DNA of 64,000 nt from Schaalia sp. lx-260. Lineage in GTDB: Bacteria; Actinomycetota; Actinomycetes; Actinomycetales; Actinomycetaceae. The position numbers and the translations under genes were made by a program. The notes below the pieces were generated by a model. It was given only the letters and a program-made list of their open reading frames with translations, was not told the DNA's origin and made no database searches. Every line of letters starts with the position of its first letter. Positions within the stretch are counted from its first letter, which is position 1. The stretch lies in contig NZ_JAJNRQ010000002.1 in NCBI RefSeq assembly GCF_021083645.1, positions 124,001 through 188,000 of the forward strand. The letters are read 5' to 3'. Below are positions 47,644 to 56,421 of the stretch, in pieces.

Positions 47644-48350
47644 CAGTGAGCTCCAGAAGTAAGAGTTGTCGGCAAATCATGTAAATCGCGGATATACCGC
47701 ATGTGATCGGATGAGGAGGCAAGGCAATCAGCAATAGATTCAACAAGATGATGGATCAAAACTTGAGCGACAGTTTCCATATCCGTGTGGACCCCCTCCA
47801 TATGCAAGGAAGCAACATCAGCATCGACAAGACCACATGGAATAATGCCACGGAAAGCATGTGCCATATCAATATTCACATTCAGGGCAATACCGTGGAG
47901 CGTAACCCCTCGCGCGACTTTCAACCCGATTGCGCATATTTTACGGTCACGCCGCCCCTGCTCACGTAACCACACTCCTGCCCGCCCTTCGATACGTTCA
48001 ACAGGCAGTTTCCACTGGCCTGTAAGAGCGTGCAACACTCCTGCTTCTACGCTTCTAATCCATTTGAGCGTATCAACAGGTTCACGTAGCCGAACAATAG
48101 GGTAAATCACAACCTGTCCTGGACCATGCCATGTGGCTGAACCTGCCCGATCAACATGGACAACAGGCACAGTGGTATCCGGTATATCTTCAGGTCGAGT
48201 ATGTCGTCCTGCGGTCCACGTTGGCGTGAATTGACTGATGATAAGGGTATCTTCGCCGCCAGCGAGCACTTCGGTATGGTAGGCGCGTTGAAGATGGTCT
48301 ACTTCTATGTAATCAACCAAGCCGTGAGGCAGCAAATCGATGATGCGCAC
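47643..48350 (-). CDS. lipB: Octanoyltransferase LipB
   Basis: LipB moves octanoate from acyl-ACP to lipoyl domains. Diagnostic parts are [47 protein letters not shown], the catalytic Lys in [22 protein letters not shown] (split) and the catalytic Cys in [14 protein letters not shown]. The GTG at 48350 is preferred because GGTAGGA precedes it on the minus strand; an ATG 21 bases earlier has no ribosome site. With this start the protein has 235 residues. It is the first gene of lipB-lipA and is divergent from the Nif3-like gene. Confidence 0.93.
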   Translation of the reverse strand: MRIIDLLPHGLVDYIEVDHLQRAYHTEVLAGGEDTLIISQFTPTWTAGRHTRPEDIPDTTVPVVHVDRAGSATWHGPGQVVIYPIVRLREPVDTLKWIRSVEAGVLHALTGQWKLPVERIEGRAGVWLREQGRRDRKICAIGLKVARGVTLHGIALNVNIDMAHAFRGIIPCGLVDADVASLHMEGVHTDMETVAQVLIHHLVESIADCLASSSDHMRYIRDLHDLPTTLTSGAH

Positions 48351-48478
48351 GAAAGATAATCCTACCCTCATGTGAAAGGCAGAGGGGGACAGGCACATCT
48401 GAGAATACGATATGTGAAATATATGTTGTGACGAGACAAAATGCAGTGCCTGAGTTATCAGCGAATACACTCACACAT

Positions 48479-49327
48479 ATGAGTAAGTTGTGGACTGTCA
48501 GTGACGTAATCGCAATGATGGAACGATGGTATCCATCCCGCACCGCACACACGTGGGATCGTGTGGGTCTTGTCCTTGGAAACCCGCAACAACCTGTGAA
48601 ACGTATCCTATTGGCAGTGGACCCTGTAAAGGCAACAGTTAACGAAGCTATATCAGGTGCATATGACATGCTCCTCACACATCATCCGTTGTATTTACGA
48701 GGCACATCTTTCCTTCCCGAAAACGATCCGAAAGGTCGTATGGTCGCCTCACTTATACGCGCAAATATTGCTTTATATACCGCCCACACAAATGCAGATA
48801 TTGCACATAAAGGCGTGGCAGATGCTTTAGGTGAACGTTTGGGCTTACGCGATATGCGTCCGTTGATTTCTGAAGGATATGACACAGAAAAACACGAAAT
48901 AGGCACCGGTCGAATCGGTTGTGTGGAAACAACGACAGTTACTGCCTTTGCAGATCATGTTGCGAGAGTCTTACCTGCTGGGACGCATGGTCTTTTTATT
49001 GGCGGTGACATAGATGCTCCGGTGCGGACCGTTGCTGTAAGCGGTGGAGCCGGGGACCAATTTCTTGATGCGGCTCGCCAAGCGAAGGCAGATGTGTATT
49101 TAACCGCTGACCTGCGACATCATCCTGCTTCTGAGCATTGTGAAAAAGGAACGCCGGCTTTGTTTTGCGCAAGCCACTGGGCAACAGAATGGCCGTGGTT
49201 ACCTGTACTTGCCAACCGCATACAAGCTGAAGCAGCTGCTGAGAATGTGTCTTTGAGCGTAGAAGTCTCTACGATGTGTACTGAACCATGGATTCGTCAT
49301 CAACCTACCCTAGGGGGACTGCAGTGA
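48479..49327 (+). CDS. Nif3-like dinuclear metal-centre protein
   Basis: This is a member of the Nif3/YbgI family of toroidal hexamers with two metal ions per subunit; the physiological substrate is unknown. Metal ligands are seen in LLTHHPLYLRG, YTAHTNADIAHKGVADALG and, near the C-terminus, DLRHHPASEHCEKGTPALFCASHWATEW (split). The length of 282 is typical. The ATG at 48479 fits the family start; an in-frame GTG at 48428 is an alternative, neither with a clear ribosome site. It overlaps the next gene by 4 bases. The pair next to RNase P RNA is the standard actinobacterial arrangement. Confidence 0.88.
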   Translation: MSKLWTVSDVIAMMERWYPSRTAHTWDRVGLVLGNPQQPVKRILLAVDPVKATVNEAISGAYDMLLTHHPLYLRGTSFLPENDPKGRMVASLIRANIALYTAHTNADIAHKGVADALGERLGLRDMRPLISEGYDTEKHEIGTGRIGCVETTTVTAFADHVARVLPAGTHGLFIGGDIDAPVRTVAVSGGAGDQFLDAARQAKADVYLTADLRHHPASEHCEKGTPALFCASHWATEWPWLPVLANRIQAEAAAENVSLSVEVSTMCTEPWIRHQPTLGGLQ

Positions 49328-50055
49328 TTGTTGCGCATGCTGATCAGCTTGTACTTCTTGATTTACAAGCATTAGATCAAAAAGAGTCCGCTTTGCGACA
49401 TGCTCGTAATGCGCATCCCGCACATGCTACGGTCCGTGAATTTGCAGGTCGAGTTGAAGATCTTCAGCGTGCCCTTATCGGTCAAAATGCGGTGATTGCA
49501 GACATTACTCGTGAAGTCGAACGATGCGAAAACGAAATCCGCAAGGTACGTGAACGCCGTGACCGTCAAGAAGAACGCATCGAACAAGGCCACGTGCCTT
49601 TACGGGATATTAACCCGATGCAGCATGAAATTGCCCAGATGGTCCAACGCCTGTCAGATTTAGAAAACCAGCAGCTCAACGCAGAAGAACGTTTAGAAGA
49701 AACCCGTAACACCATTGAACAAATAAAAGAACGTATCGCTGCTATCACCGCTGATATTGAAGACGTCAAAGCACGTTTCCTTGAAGATGTAGCTACCAGT
49801 GATACTGAATTGCGTGCGGTGATTGCACGTAGGCGTGAAGTGGCAGAAAAGCTGGGCGAAACTGTGCTGGCTGAATATGAGCGTGCCCGTACACGTCACG
49901 GGGCTTTTGCGGTGATTGAAGTCCGTGACGGAGTCGTGCAAGGAGCAGGCGCTGATATATCACCTGCAGAATTAGACACTATCCGACGTACCCCAGCCGA
50001 CCACATGTATTGGACGGAAGACACCGGACAAATTGTTATTCGGACACAAGAATAG
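49324..50055 (+). CDS. Coiled-coil protein of the zinc-ribbon (C4-type) family, cysteines lost
   Basis: The 243 residues have a long helical hairpin (about 10-185, rich in Glu, Arg, Gln) followed by a small C-terminal domain. In the family that domain is a C4 zinc ribbon with two CxxC-type pairs. Here the region reads VIEVRDGVVQGAGADISPAE and WTEDTGQIVIR, with no Cys at all, so it cannot bind zinc in the usual way. The GTG at 49324 overlaps the Nif3 stop (GTGA) with GGGGGA upstream. The family is found beside Nif3 and rnhA/rnpB in many bacteria; its role is unsettled. Confidence 0.82.
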   Translation: MIVAHADQLVLLDLQALDQKESALRHARNAHPAHATVREFAGRVEDLQRALIGQNAVIADITREVERCENEIRKVRERRDRQEERIEQGHVPLRDINPMQHEIAQMVQRLSDLENQQLNAEERLEETRNTIEQIKERIAAITADIEDVKARFLEDVATSDTELRAVIARRREVAEKLGETVLAEYERARTRHGAFAVIEVRDGVVQGAGADISPAELDTIRRTPADHMYWTEDTGQIVIRTQE

Positions 50056-50070
50056 GCGCGAACTGCAGTC

Positions 50071-50100
50071 TTAATTCATGCGTTCTTAATTCATGCGTTC
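50071..50100. repeat. Tandem 15-base duplication at the yaaA 3' end
   Basis: TTAATTCATGCGTTC occurs twice in direct tandem (50071-50085 and 50086-50100). The second copy encodes the last codons and stop of yaaA on the minus strand. It is probably a recent slippage duplication. Confidence 0.8.
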
Positions 50101-50889
50101 ACATATGACAAGGGTAGCGATGCGATGTGAACCACCCGCAGAATATGTGCGAGTCGGCCCTACTTCAAGGCTTTGTGCGTAATACTCGCGGCCGCGCGCA
50201 TCACTGGCGTGAATAGAGGGCAGGAGATCACGTATCCAATCAACGAGGTCAATAACGTCGCATACTTCGTCGCAATGTGGATGCTTTATTAAAGCGCCAG
50301 TTAGTAGGCCTCGCCACCGTTTTGCCTCATGTGAAACTATTGAACGCTGTGTACCTGATTCACGGACAACAGTGACTTCTACAGTATGTGCCCACGGTGC
50401 AGGGCAAGCTTTCCGATACGGTCCTGATCGGCAATCCACAATAATGGACTCAGCGGCTTCTTGCGATAATGCCTCATCTAAAAAAGGTTTCCAATATGTT
50501 GAGAGAACAGGTGAAGAACCGATACGTGACTGAATAGGTAGTTTGTAGGGGGCGATCATATTGTTCGGAGTCACAACCCCATATAAGCCGCTCACAATAC
50601 GTATAACGCGATCTACACGAGCTTGCGTATCGGTGTCAAAGGAAGCGAAACTGGCAGCCTGATACAGCACGCCGTTGTACACCTCACATGCGCGGGCGCA
50701 GGGGATATTCATGATGTCCGCAGAAGGAAAGGCGACAGATCTGGCAGAGTCTTGCATATTCTGCTGGTACAGGTGAAGGATATGGTGTCGTGCCGATGTT
50801 AAAACAGGTGCGTGTAAAAGCTGCATATCAAGTGCTGGCCCGTTTTCGGGAACATACTTGCCTTCTGATGGGGGAAGCCATATAAACAC
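50086..50889 (-). CDS. yaaA: YaaA family protein (peroxide stress)
   Basis: YaaA lowers free intracellular iron during peroxide stress in E. coli and has a DNA-binding fold. In the 267 residues the typical parts are IWLPPSEGK at the start, PSADIMNIPCARACEVYNGVLYQA, VSGLYGVVTPNNMIAPYKLPI and ESIIVDCRSGPYRKAC (the last normally LAS-x-EYxK-like). The family is called with good confidence; the iron role is known only for the E. coli protein. The ATG at 50889 starts close to a region that also holds the rnpB promoter on the other strand. Its stop lies in a tandem repeat. Confidence 0.85.
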   Translation of the reverse strand: MFIWLPPSEGKYVPENGPALDMQLLHAPVLTSARHHILHLYQQNMQDSARSVAFPSADIMNIPCARACEVYNGVLYQAASFASFDTDTQARVDRVIRIVSGLYGVVTPNNMIAPYKLPIQSRIGSSPVLSTYWKPFLDEALSQEAAESIIVDCRSGPYRKACPAPWAHTVEVTVVRESGTQRSIVSHEAKRWRGLLTGALIKHPHCDEVCDVIDLVDWIRDLLPSIHASDARGREYYAQSLEVGPTRTYSAGGSHRIATLVICERMN

Positions 50890-51033
50890 GCTCGCCAGCG
50901 TAATAGATTCATGTGACGGATGAAAAAAGGCGTCACTTTGTGGTCCCCGTATAGGTGAAAAACATGTGCTCTTAACGGAAAGAAAAGAAAGCCCATTTCC
51001 GATGTGCTTGTCTGCACGTTAGTATTACGTATG

Positions 51034-51399
<366 letters not shown>

Positions 51400-51412
51400 C
51401 CATCTACTGTAA

Positions 51413-51772
51413 ATGTTCCCGCGCTACACTGTGCGTGTGCGTCATACTTTACTTATCGGTTACGGAGCTGCTCTTGGCGCGTGTTGTCGCTACGCTATTG
51501 CAACCTACTGGTATGTGGATGCCCCGTTCTCATTGTTGTGTATCAATGTAATGGGATGTTTCCTTATGGGGATTCTTCAAAGTGTTCACCCGATATTCAC
51601 CACGGGATTCTTGGGAGGATTCACCAGTTTCTCGACTTTTATATTTCTCACCTATGCTCACATGAACTATTACAGTGGATTCCTGTATATCTGTATCACA
51701 ATGTGCAGTTGCTTTGCCGCATGGTGGGCAGGAGATAAAATCCATCGGCTCCTACAGAAAAAACAGCAATGA
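51413..51772 (+). CDS. crcB: Fluoride ion channel CrcB (Fluc), first of a pair
   Basis: CrcB/Fluc proteins are small dual-topology or paired membrane channels that let fluoride leave the cell. The 119 residues hold four hydrophobic segments. The polar Asn of the pore (INVMGCFLMG) and the track GGFTSFSTFIF are present. Cysteines are unusually many. It overlaps the second crcB by 4 bases (ATGA), the usual arrangement of heterodimeric Gram-positive Fluc pairs. The ATG at 51413 has no clear ribosome site; internal GTGs 21-24 bases on are alternative starts. No fluoride riboswitch is seen. Confidence 0.88.
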   Translation: MFPRYTVRVRHTLLIGYGAALGACCRYAIATYWYVDAPFSLLCINVMGCFLMGILQSVHPIFTTGFLGGFTSFSTFIFLTYAHMNYYSGFLYICITMCSCFAAWWAGDKIHRLLQKKQQ

Positions 51773-52101
51773 TACTCATACTCTGTGTATGTGCAGGAGG
51801 ATTTATTGGCGGTATACTCCGAGCACTTGCGGCACATTGCGGACCATATGTGGGAACACTTATCGCAAACCTGACAGCATGTTTCTTTTGCGGTGTTATG
51901 AGCGCCCACGCCCCTGAATTATCACAGGAAATCCTGGCTTTTGCGCTTACTGGTATTGCAGGAGCACTATCAACATGGTCCACTCTGGCAAAAGAAATAG
52001 GAGAGCTTATTCGCCTAGGGAAGTATAGGTCAGTAATCTTCTACTTCCTATGTACGCTCTTGGGCGGAATACTCATGATGCATATTGGTCTTTCCTGCTA
52101 A
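51769..52101 (+). CDS. crcB: Fluoride ion channel CrcB (Fluc), second of a pair
   Basis: This is the 110-residue partner of the preceding protein, with four membrane segments. It has GGFIGGILRALAA at the start, the pore Asn in IANLTACFFCG, and TGIAGALSTWSTLAKE, the variant of the phenylalanine-box region seen in the second subunit of paired Fluc channels. The two are presumably inserted in opposite orientation. The ATG lies within the stop of the first gene (ATGA), so they are coupled translationally. A 170-base region with no gene separates it from uvrB. Confidence 0.88.
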   Translation: MILILCVCAGGFIGGILRALAAHCGPYVGTLIANLTACFFCGVMSAHAPELSQEILAFALTGIAGALSTWSTLAKEIGELIRLGKYRSVIFYFLCTLLGGILMMHIGLSC

Positions 52102-52272
52102 AAGAATGGATAGACAAACAAAAACAACACAAGATACGGGAAAGGGCACAGTGGATATATTGATAGGGGATAAATGAGTGGAAGTAGGGGATAGCTCTCA
52201 TTTTTGTTTGACAAGGCGTATGTAGGTGATTTCTTCATGCTGACACTGTGATCAGATACTACCGTTGGAGAG

Positions 52273-54366
52273 GTGACGAACAAACGTATTCTTCGCAGCG
52301 AACACCCTTTTCGCGTGGTTTCAGAATATTCACCTTCAGGAGATCAGCCCCGAGCTATCCGCGAGCTTGCTGCACGGATACGTGACGGGGAAACTGATGT
52401 GGTACTCCTGGGAGCAACCGGCACAGGAAAATCAGCGACAACTGCTTGGCTGATTGAAGAACTCCAACGGCCCGCCCTCATCATGGAACCAAATAAAACA
52501 CTTGCAGCACAAATGGCAGCAGAATTTCGTGAATTACTGCCGAAAAATGCAGTGGAATATTTTGTGTCGTATTACGACTATTACCAGCCAGAAGCCTACG
52601 TGCCGCAAACTGATACGTACATCGAAAAAGATTCCTCGATCAACGACGAAGTCGAACGCTTGCGTCACAGTGCTACAAACTCATTATTGACTCGACATGA
52701 TACGGTGGTTGTATCTTCTGTTTCGTGCATTTACGGTTTAGGTACACCTGAAGAATACGTAGCACGCATGGTGGAAATTGAACGCGGAACTCTCATTGAT
52801 CGGGACGCGCTTTTACGTGAATTTGTGGCCATGCAGTACGTCCGAAATGATATGTCTTTTACACGCGGTACGTTCCGTGTACGTGGTGACACGGTGGAAA
52901 TCATTCCTGTATATGAAGAACTTGCTGTTCGTATTGAATTCTTTGGTGACGAAATCGAATCCTTAGCTTTACTGCATCCACTGACTGGCGATGTCATACA
53001 AAATGTCGATCACGTGTATCTTTTTCCTGCCTCACACTACGTGGCCGGTGAAGAACGAATGAAAAGGGCAATCGCTTCTATCGAAGAAGAATTGGATGAA
53101 CGCCTGACGTGGTTTGAGTCGCAAGGAAAACTCCTTGAAGCGCAGCGATTGCGTATGCGTACAACATTCGATCTCGAAATGCTACGTGAAATAGGTAGTT
53201 GTGCTGGAGTGGAAAACTATTCACGCCACATTGACGGTCGTGATGCGGGGAGTGCCCCTCACACATTATTGGATTATTTTCCTGAAGATTTCCTCCTCAT
53301 TATTGATGAATCGCATGTCACCGTCCCTCAAATTGGTGCAATGTTTGAAGGAGATGCTTCACGTAAACGTGTTCTCGTAGAACACGGATTCCGTTTACCT
53401 TCTGCGATGGATAATCGTCCTTTACGTTGGGATGAATTCGTTGAAAGAATCGGACAAACCGTGTACCTGTCAGCAACCCCAGGATCCTATGAACTGGATC
53501 GTTCTGATGGTGTTGTTGAACAAATTATTCGCCCCACAGGCCTAGTGGATCCCTTGATTGTCGTCAAACCAACGCAAGGGCAAGTGGATGATTTACTTGA
53601 ACAAATCCGTTTGCGAACCGAAGCAAGCGAACGAGTCCTCGTCACAACACTCACGAAACGTATGGCCGAGGACCTGACAACATATCTGGCTGAGCGTGGT
53701 GTCCGTGTTGAATACTTACATTCAGATATTGATACTTTGCGTCGAGTAGAACTACTCCGTGAACTTCGTCAAGGCAGTTTCGATGTTTTAGTTGGCATTA
53801 ACCTGCTGCGTGAAGGATTAGATCTTCCTGAGGTTTCCCTAGTATCTATTTTGGATGCGGACAAAGAAGGCTTCCTTCGTTCAACGCGTTCCTTGATTCA
53901 AACAATTGGTCGTGCCGCGCGAAATGTATCAGGGGAAGTGCATATGTACGCTGATACAGTGACCGATTCTATGCGGGCAGCAATTAACGAAACGCAACGT
54001 CGCCGTGAACTCCAAATCGCTTTTAATGCGGAACACGGGATCGATCCACAGCCACTCCGTAAGAAAATCGCTGATGTCACAGATATGCTGGCACGTGAGC
54101 AAATAGATACAGAAACACTGATAAAAGCTGGGTATCGTCAGGAAAAGAAAACGCGTTCTCAAGCCGCCAATAAGCATACTGATGCAACAGATCGTCGATC
54201 ACAGCTTTCGCAACGTGCTCAAGGTGATCTCATAGACCTCATTGAAGAACTTTCTGAACAGATGCGCACAGCAGCAACACATTTGGAATTTGAGTTGGCA
54301 GCTCGTTTACGCGATGAAGTTGCTGAACTTAAGAAAGAACTACGTCAGATGAAAGAATTCGATTAA
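52273..54366 (+). CDS. uvrB: Excinuclease ABC subunit B
   Basis: UvrB verifies DNA damage delivered by UvrA and then recruits UvrC for incision. The 697-residue protein has Walker [15 protein letters not shown] (about 47-60), the beta-hairpin [21 protein letters not shown] (split across 97-117), Walker [11 protein letters not shown], the [18 protein letters not shown] motif V/VI region and a C-terminal UVR domain ([24 protein letters not shown]). The GTG at 52273 directly follows GGAGAG, an awkward spacing, but no other start fits. uvrA is 6.5 kb downstream on the same strand, not in the same operon. No LexA-type box was seen upstream. Confidence 0.96.
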   Translation: MTNKRILRSEHPFRVVSEYSPSGDQPRAIRELAARIRDGETDVVLLGATGTGKSATTAWLIEELQRPALIMEPNKTLAAQMAAEFRELLPKNAVEYFVSYYDYYQPEAYVPQTDTYIEKDSSINDEVERLRHSATNSLLTRHDTVVVSSVSCIYGLGTPEEYVARMVEIERGTLIDRDALLREFVAMQYVRNDMSFTRGTFRVRGDTVEIIPVYEELAVRIEFFGDEIESLALLHPLTGDVIQNVDHVYLFPASHYVAGEERMKRAIASIEEELDERLTWFESQGKLLEAQRLRMRTTFDLEMLREIGSCAGVENYSRHIDGRDAGSAPHTLLDYFPEDFLLIIDESHVTVPQIGAMFEGDASRKRVLVEHGFRLPSAMDNRPLRWDEFVERIGQTVYLSATPGSYELDRSDGVVEQIIRPTGLVDPLIVVKPTQGQVDDLLEQIRLRTEASERVLVTTLTKRMAEDLTTYLAERGVRVEYLHSDIDTLRRVELLRELRQGSFDVLVGINLLREGLDLPEVSLVSILDADKEGFLRSTRSLIQTIGRAARNVSGEVHMYADTVTDSMRAAINETQRRRELQIAFNAEHGIDPQPLRKKIADVTDMLAREQIDTETLIKAGYRQEKKTRSQAANKHTDATDRRSQLSQRAQGDLIDLIEELSEQMRTAATHLEFELAARLRDEVAELKKELRQMKEFD

Positions 54367-54491
54367 TCGCATTCCCGGTGAAGATTATGTCTGACCGTAG
54401 CCTCCTATATGCGTGCCTCTATCCAATACGTAATCTGTACCCTATGATTGATATGTTTTGACTACCTCAACTGCGATAGAGGAGAACACGC

Positions 54492-55274
54492 GTGACTGAG
54501 GGTAAAAAGCATAAGGACTACACTGAATTATCAAAAGGTCAGTGTTTTGCTCGTAAATGCGCAGCCTGGGGTGTTCATGCTTTTACGATGACCGGTGTCA
54601 TGTGGGCGGGGCTCGCTATGCTTGCACTGGTTCATGAAAGCCCATCTTTAATGTGGATGTGGCTGGCAGTGGCACTGATAGTCGATGGTATTGATGGGAC
54701 ACTCGCGCGGCGAGCCGATGTTACTCGTTGGGCACCTCATTTTGATGGTAAAGCACTCGACCTGATCGTTGATTACCTGACATGGACATTTATTCCCGCT
54801 GCCTTCATGTACCTGCATATCCCCCTGGGGCCACCGTGGGCAGCAATGCTTATTTTCGTCTTGATTTGCACATCATCCATGTTCTGTTACTGCAACACAG
54901 CAATGAAGACGCATGACTTCTATTTCATGGGATTCCCCGCAGCATGGAATGTTGTAGCAATCATCATGTGGATTATGCACACCGGCCCGGTTATCAACAT
55001 TATTTTCTGCGTGGTTTTGGCAATACTGACGCTTATGCCAATTACTTTCGTTCACCCATTCCGTGTGGGAACTCTTATGCCGGTTAATATCGTAGCCGCG
55101 GTTTTATGGGTAGGAGGAACGATTTATTTGATAAGTACCTACCCGCAACGGCCGACACTTGTGCATATTCTGTGGTGGGTTGGTGGTATCTGGCTGATGC
55201 TTATTAGCGCATGGCGTAGTACTCGCGAATTTATTCACTACCGTAAAGACGTTCGAGACGACGTTCCTGCCTAA
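54492..55274 (+). CDS. pcs: Phosphatidylcholine synthase (CDP-diacylglycerol:choline type)
   Basis: This 260-residue membrane protein has about eight hydrophobic segments and the CDP-alcohol phosphotransferase motif D-G-I-D-G-T-L-A-R...D-G...L-D-L-I-V-D (about 73-99). It resembles bacterial phosphatidylcholine synthase (Pcs), not PgsA, through MKTHDFYFMGFPAAWNVV and LTLMPITFVHPFRVGTLMPVN, which match the Sinorhizobium-type enzyme block by block. Pcs joins choline to CDP-diacylglycerol in one step, releasing CMP. The GTG follows GAGGAGA. CdsA (25.7 kb) would supply the substrate. No choline uptake gene is in the window. The 3' end overlaps the convergent unknown gene by 44 bases. Confidence 0.82.
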   Translation: MTEGKKHKDYTELSKGQCFARKCAAWGVHAFTMTGVMWAGLAMLALVHESPSLMWMWLAVALIVDGIDGTLARRADVTRWAPHFDGKALDLIVDYLTWTFIPAAFMYLHIPLGPPWAAMLIFVLICTSSMFCYCNTAMKTHDFYFMGFPAAWNVVAIIMWIMHTGPVINIIFCVVLAILTLMPITFVHPFRVGTLMPVNIVAAVLWVGGTIYLISTYPQRPTLVHILWWVGGIWLMLISAWRSTREFIHYRKDVRDDVPA

Positions 55275-56148
55275 AACGTAAGGCTTCAACAGAAAAACTC
55301 CCCACAATCATGACGGTCACTGTAATGGTGACTGTCAGGGGATAATCACTGCCATGTGTCCAAAAATAGAAGTAGGGCGCAAGGAACGTAATAATCGCAA
55401 TAAGGGTTCCCGCCAGACGCTGGCGGATGCGTTTACTTGTCACCATTGCCAGAACACCCCATGTGTACGGGATAGCTGTTACTACGTCAATCAGCCATAA
55501 AACAAGTATGCTGCCATGAAATTGTGGAACAAAAATCACTGGAAGTGCGCGTAAACACGAATAAATAAAGATTGCCGCATATACCCAGGTACGAGGATCA
55601 CGCACAATGCGCATAGGCAAAGAAGAACGACGTACAGGCACGTGATGTTCGTGCAGCAACAACCGTAATCTTACGGGAGTAGAACTCACATCTACACCGC
55701 TAAGCCTACGAATTGCGTGAGAATTCTTTGAAAGATAGAAGGAAATCATCTTATATACGTTGATTCCCCAAGAAGTTTTTTCCTCATTCAGCGGCGTAAT
55801 AAGTGCTGGATAACGTTCAAGCAAGTCACTTATACGTTCACAGGAGGCTTCAGAGAAAACCCATAATAATTCATGACCTTCAATGGCTTCACGCAAGCGA
55901 TGAACAAAAGCATCCTCATCATAAAGGTCGCTCACGTTAATTTCTTTAACCTCACGTCTACCAAGTTCAGCTAAACGATTGACTCCTGCTGCACGACATA
56001 CCGCTGAGGGAATTAACGGCCTCGTCATCGCCTGCAAACGTAGGGGAGCAGTAGGGGAGCCAAAGAAAGCATCCTTTACTGCCATCCATATGGCAGAGGG
56101 CGAAGTTATTAATGAAGCCATAAACGCTAGTCTATCGGCTGAATCCAC
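55231..56148 (-). CDS. Membrane protein of unknown function
   Basis: I do not recognise this 305-residue protein. The first 185 residues or so are soluble and charged (for example LRLQAMTRPLIPSAVCRAAGVNR, split, and LLWVFSEASCERISDLLERYP). The C-terminal part has four hydrophobic segments (about 190-210, 215-238, 250-268, 273-292). It ends in RRLERLYGSE, basic and cytosolic by the positive-inside rule. The start codon is a GTG at 56148; an ATG nine codons on is possible, and neither has a ribosome site. It is convergent with pcs and overlaps its end by 44 bases. A possible link to lipid metabolism is only positional. Confidence 0.6.
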   Translation of the reverse strand: MDSADRLAFMASLITSPSAIWMAVKDAFFGSPTAPLRLQAMTRPLIPSAVCRAAGVNRLAELGRREVKEINVSDLYDEDAFVHRLREAIEGHELLWVFSEASCERISDLLERYPALITPLNEEKTSWGINVYKMISFYLSKNSHAIRRLSGVDVSSTPVRLRLLLHEHHVPVRRSSLPMRIVRDPRTWVYAAIFIYSCLRALPVIFVPQFHGSILVLWLIDVVTAIPYTWGVLAMVTSKRIRQRLAGTLIAIITFLAPYFYFWTHGSDYPLTVTITVTVMIVGSFSVEALRFRQERRLERLYGSE

Positions 56149-56274
56149 ATAAGCTGCTCAGGGAATGCCCCGAGTTGTCCCTCATACACCTGCATTTTCA
56201 ATCACAAAGGGTATACGTGGTTATAACCACCTTTTTTGATAAGGCACTCTGTTCATTTTATCGCTAGTATCTAT

Positions 56275-56421
56275 CACCGAGGGGAGTAATCCCAACAAGT
56301 ATGGTGCCGTCAGTACGGTAGTAAGCCCTTGCCTAGGGTTTTACCCGGTGTCATCGCCTTTAAATAAAAGGTGGGAACAGACCTCGTTTAACTCCCCGTA
56401 CATGAGAGGTCCCATTTTTCA
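56275..56421 (+). promoter_or_regulatory. yybP-ykoY manganese riboswitch controlling terC
   Basis: The leader has the conserved yybP-ykoY elements: CCGAGGGGAGTAA at the 5' end, a GGTGTCATCGCC-type loop segment and GGGAACAGACCTCG at the 3' end, with P1 formed by CGAGG (56278-56282) and CCTCG (56382-56386). GACCTC (56380-56385) can instead pair with GAGGTC (56406-56411), which covers the ribosome site of terC. Binding of Mn2+ would stabilise P1 and free the ribosome site, so an ON switch is predicted. ACTCCCC (56391-56397) can also pair with GGGGAGT (56281-56287). Confidence 0.82.

Noticed and set aside
51400-51412. Fluoride riboswitch in front of crcB
   Set aside because: Only 13 bases lie between the rnpB end and the crcB start, and no crcB-motif sequence is present there.
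52208-52236. Promoter of uvrB from TTGACA at 52208
   Set aside because: The -35 hexamer is perfect, but 16-18 bases downstream there is no acceptable -10 hexamer, and no LexA-type box was seen.
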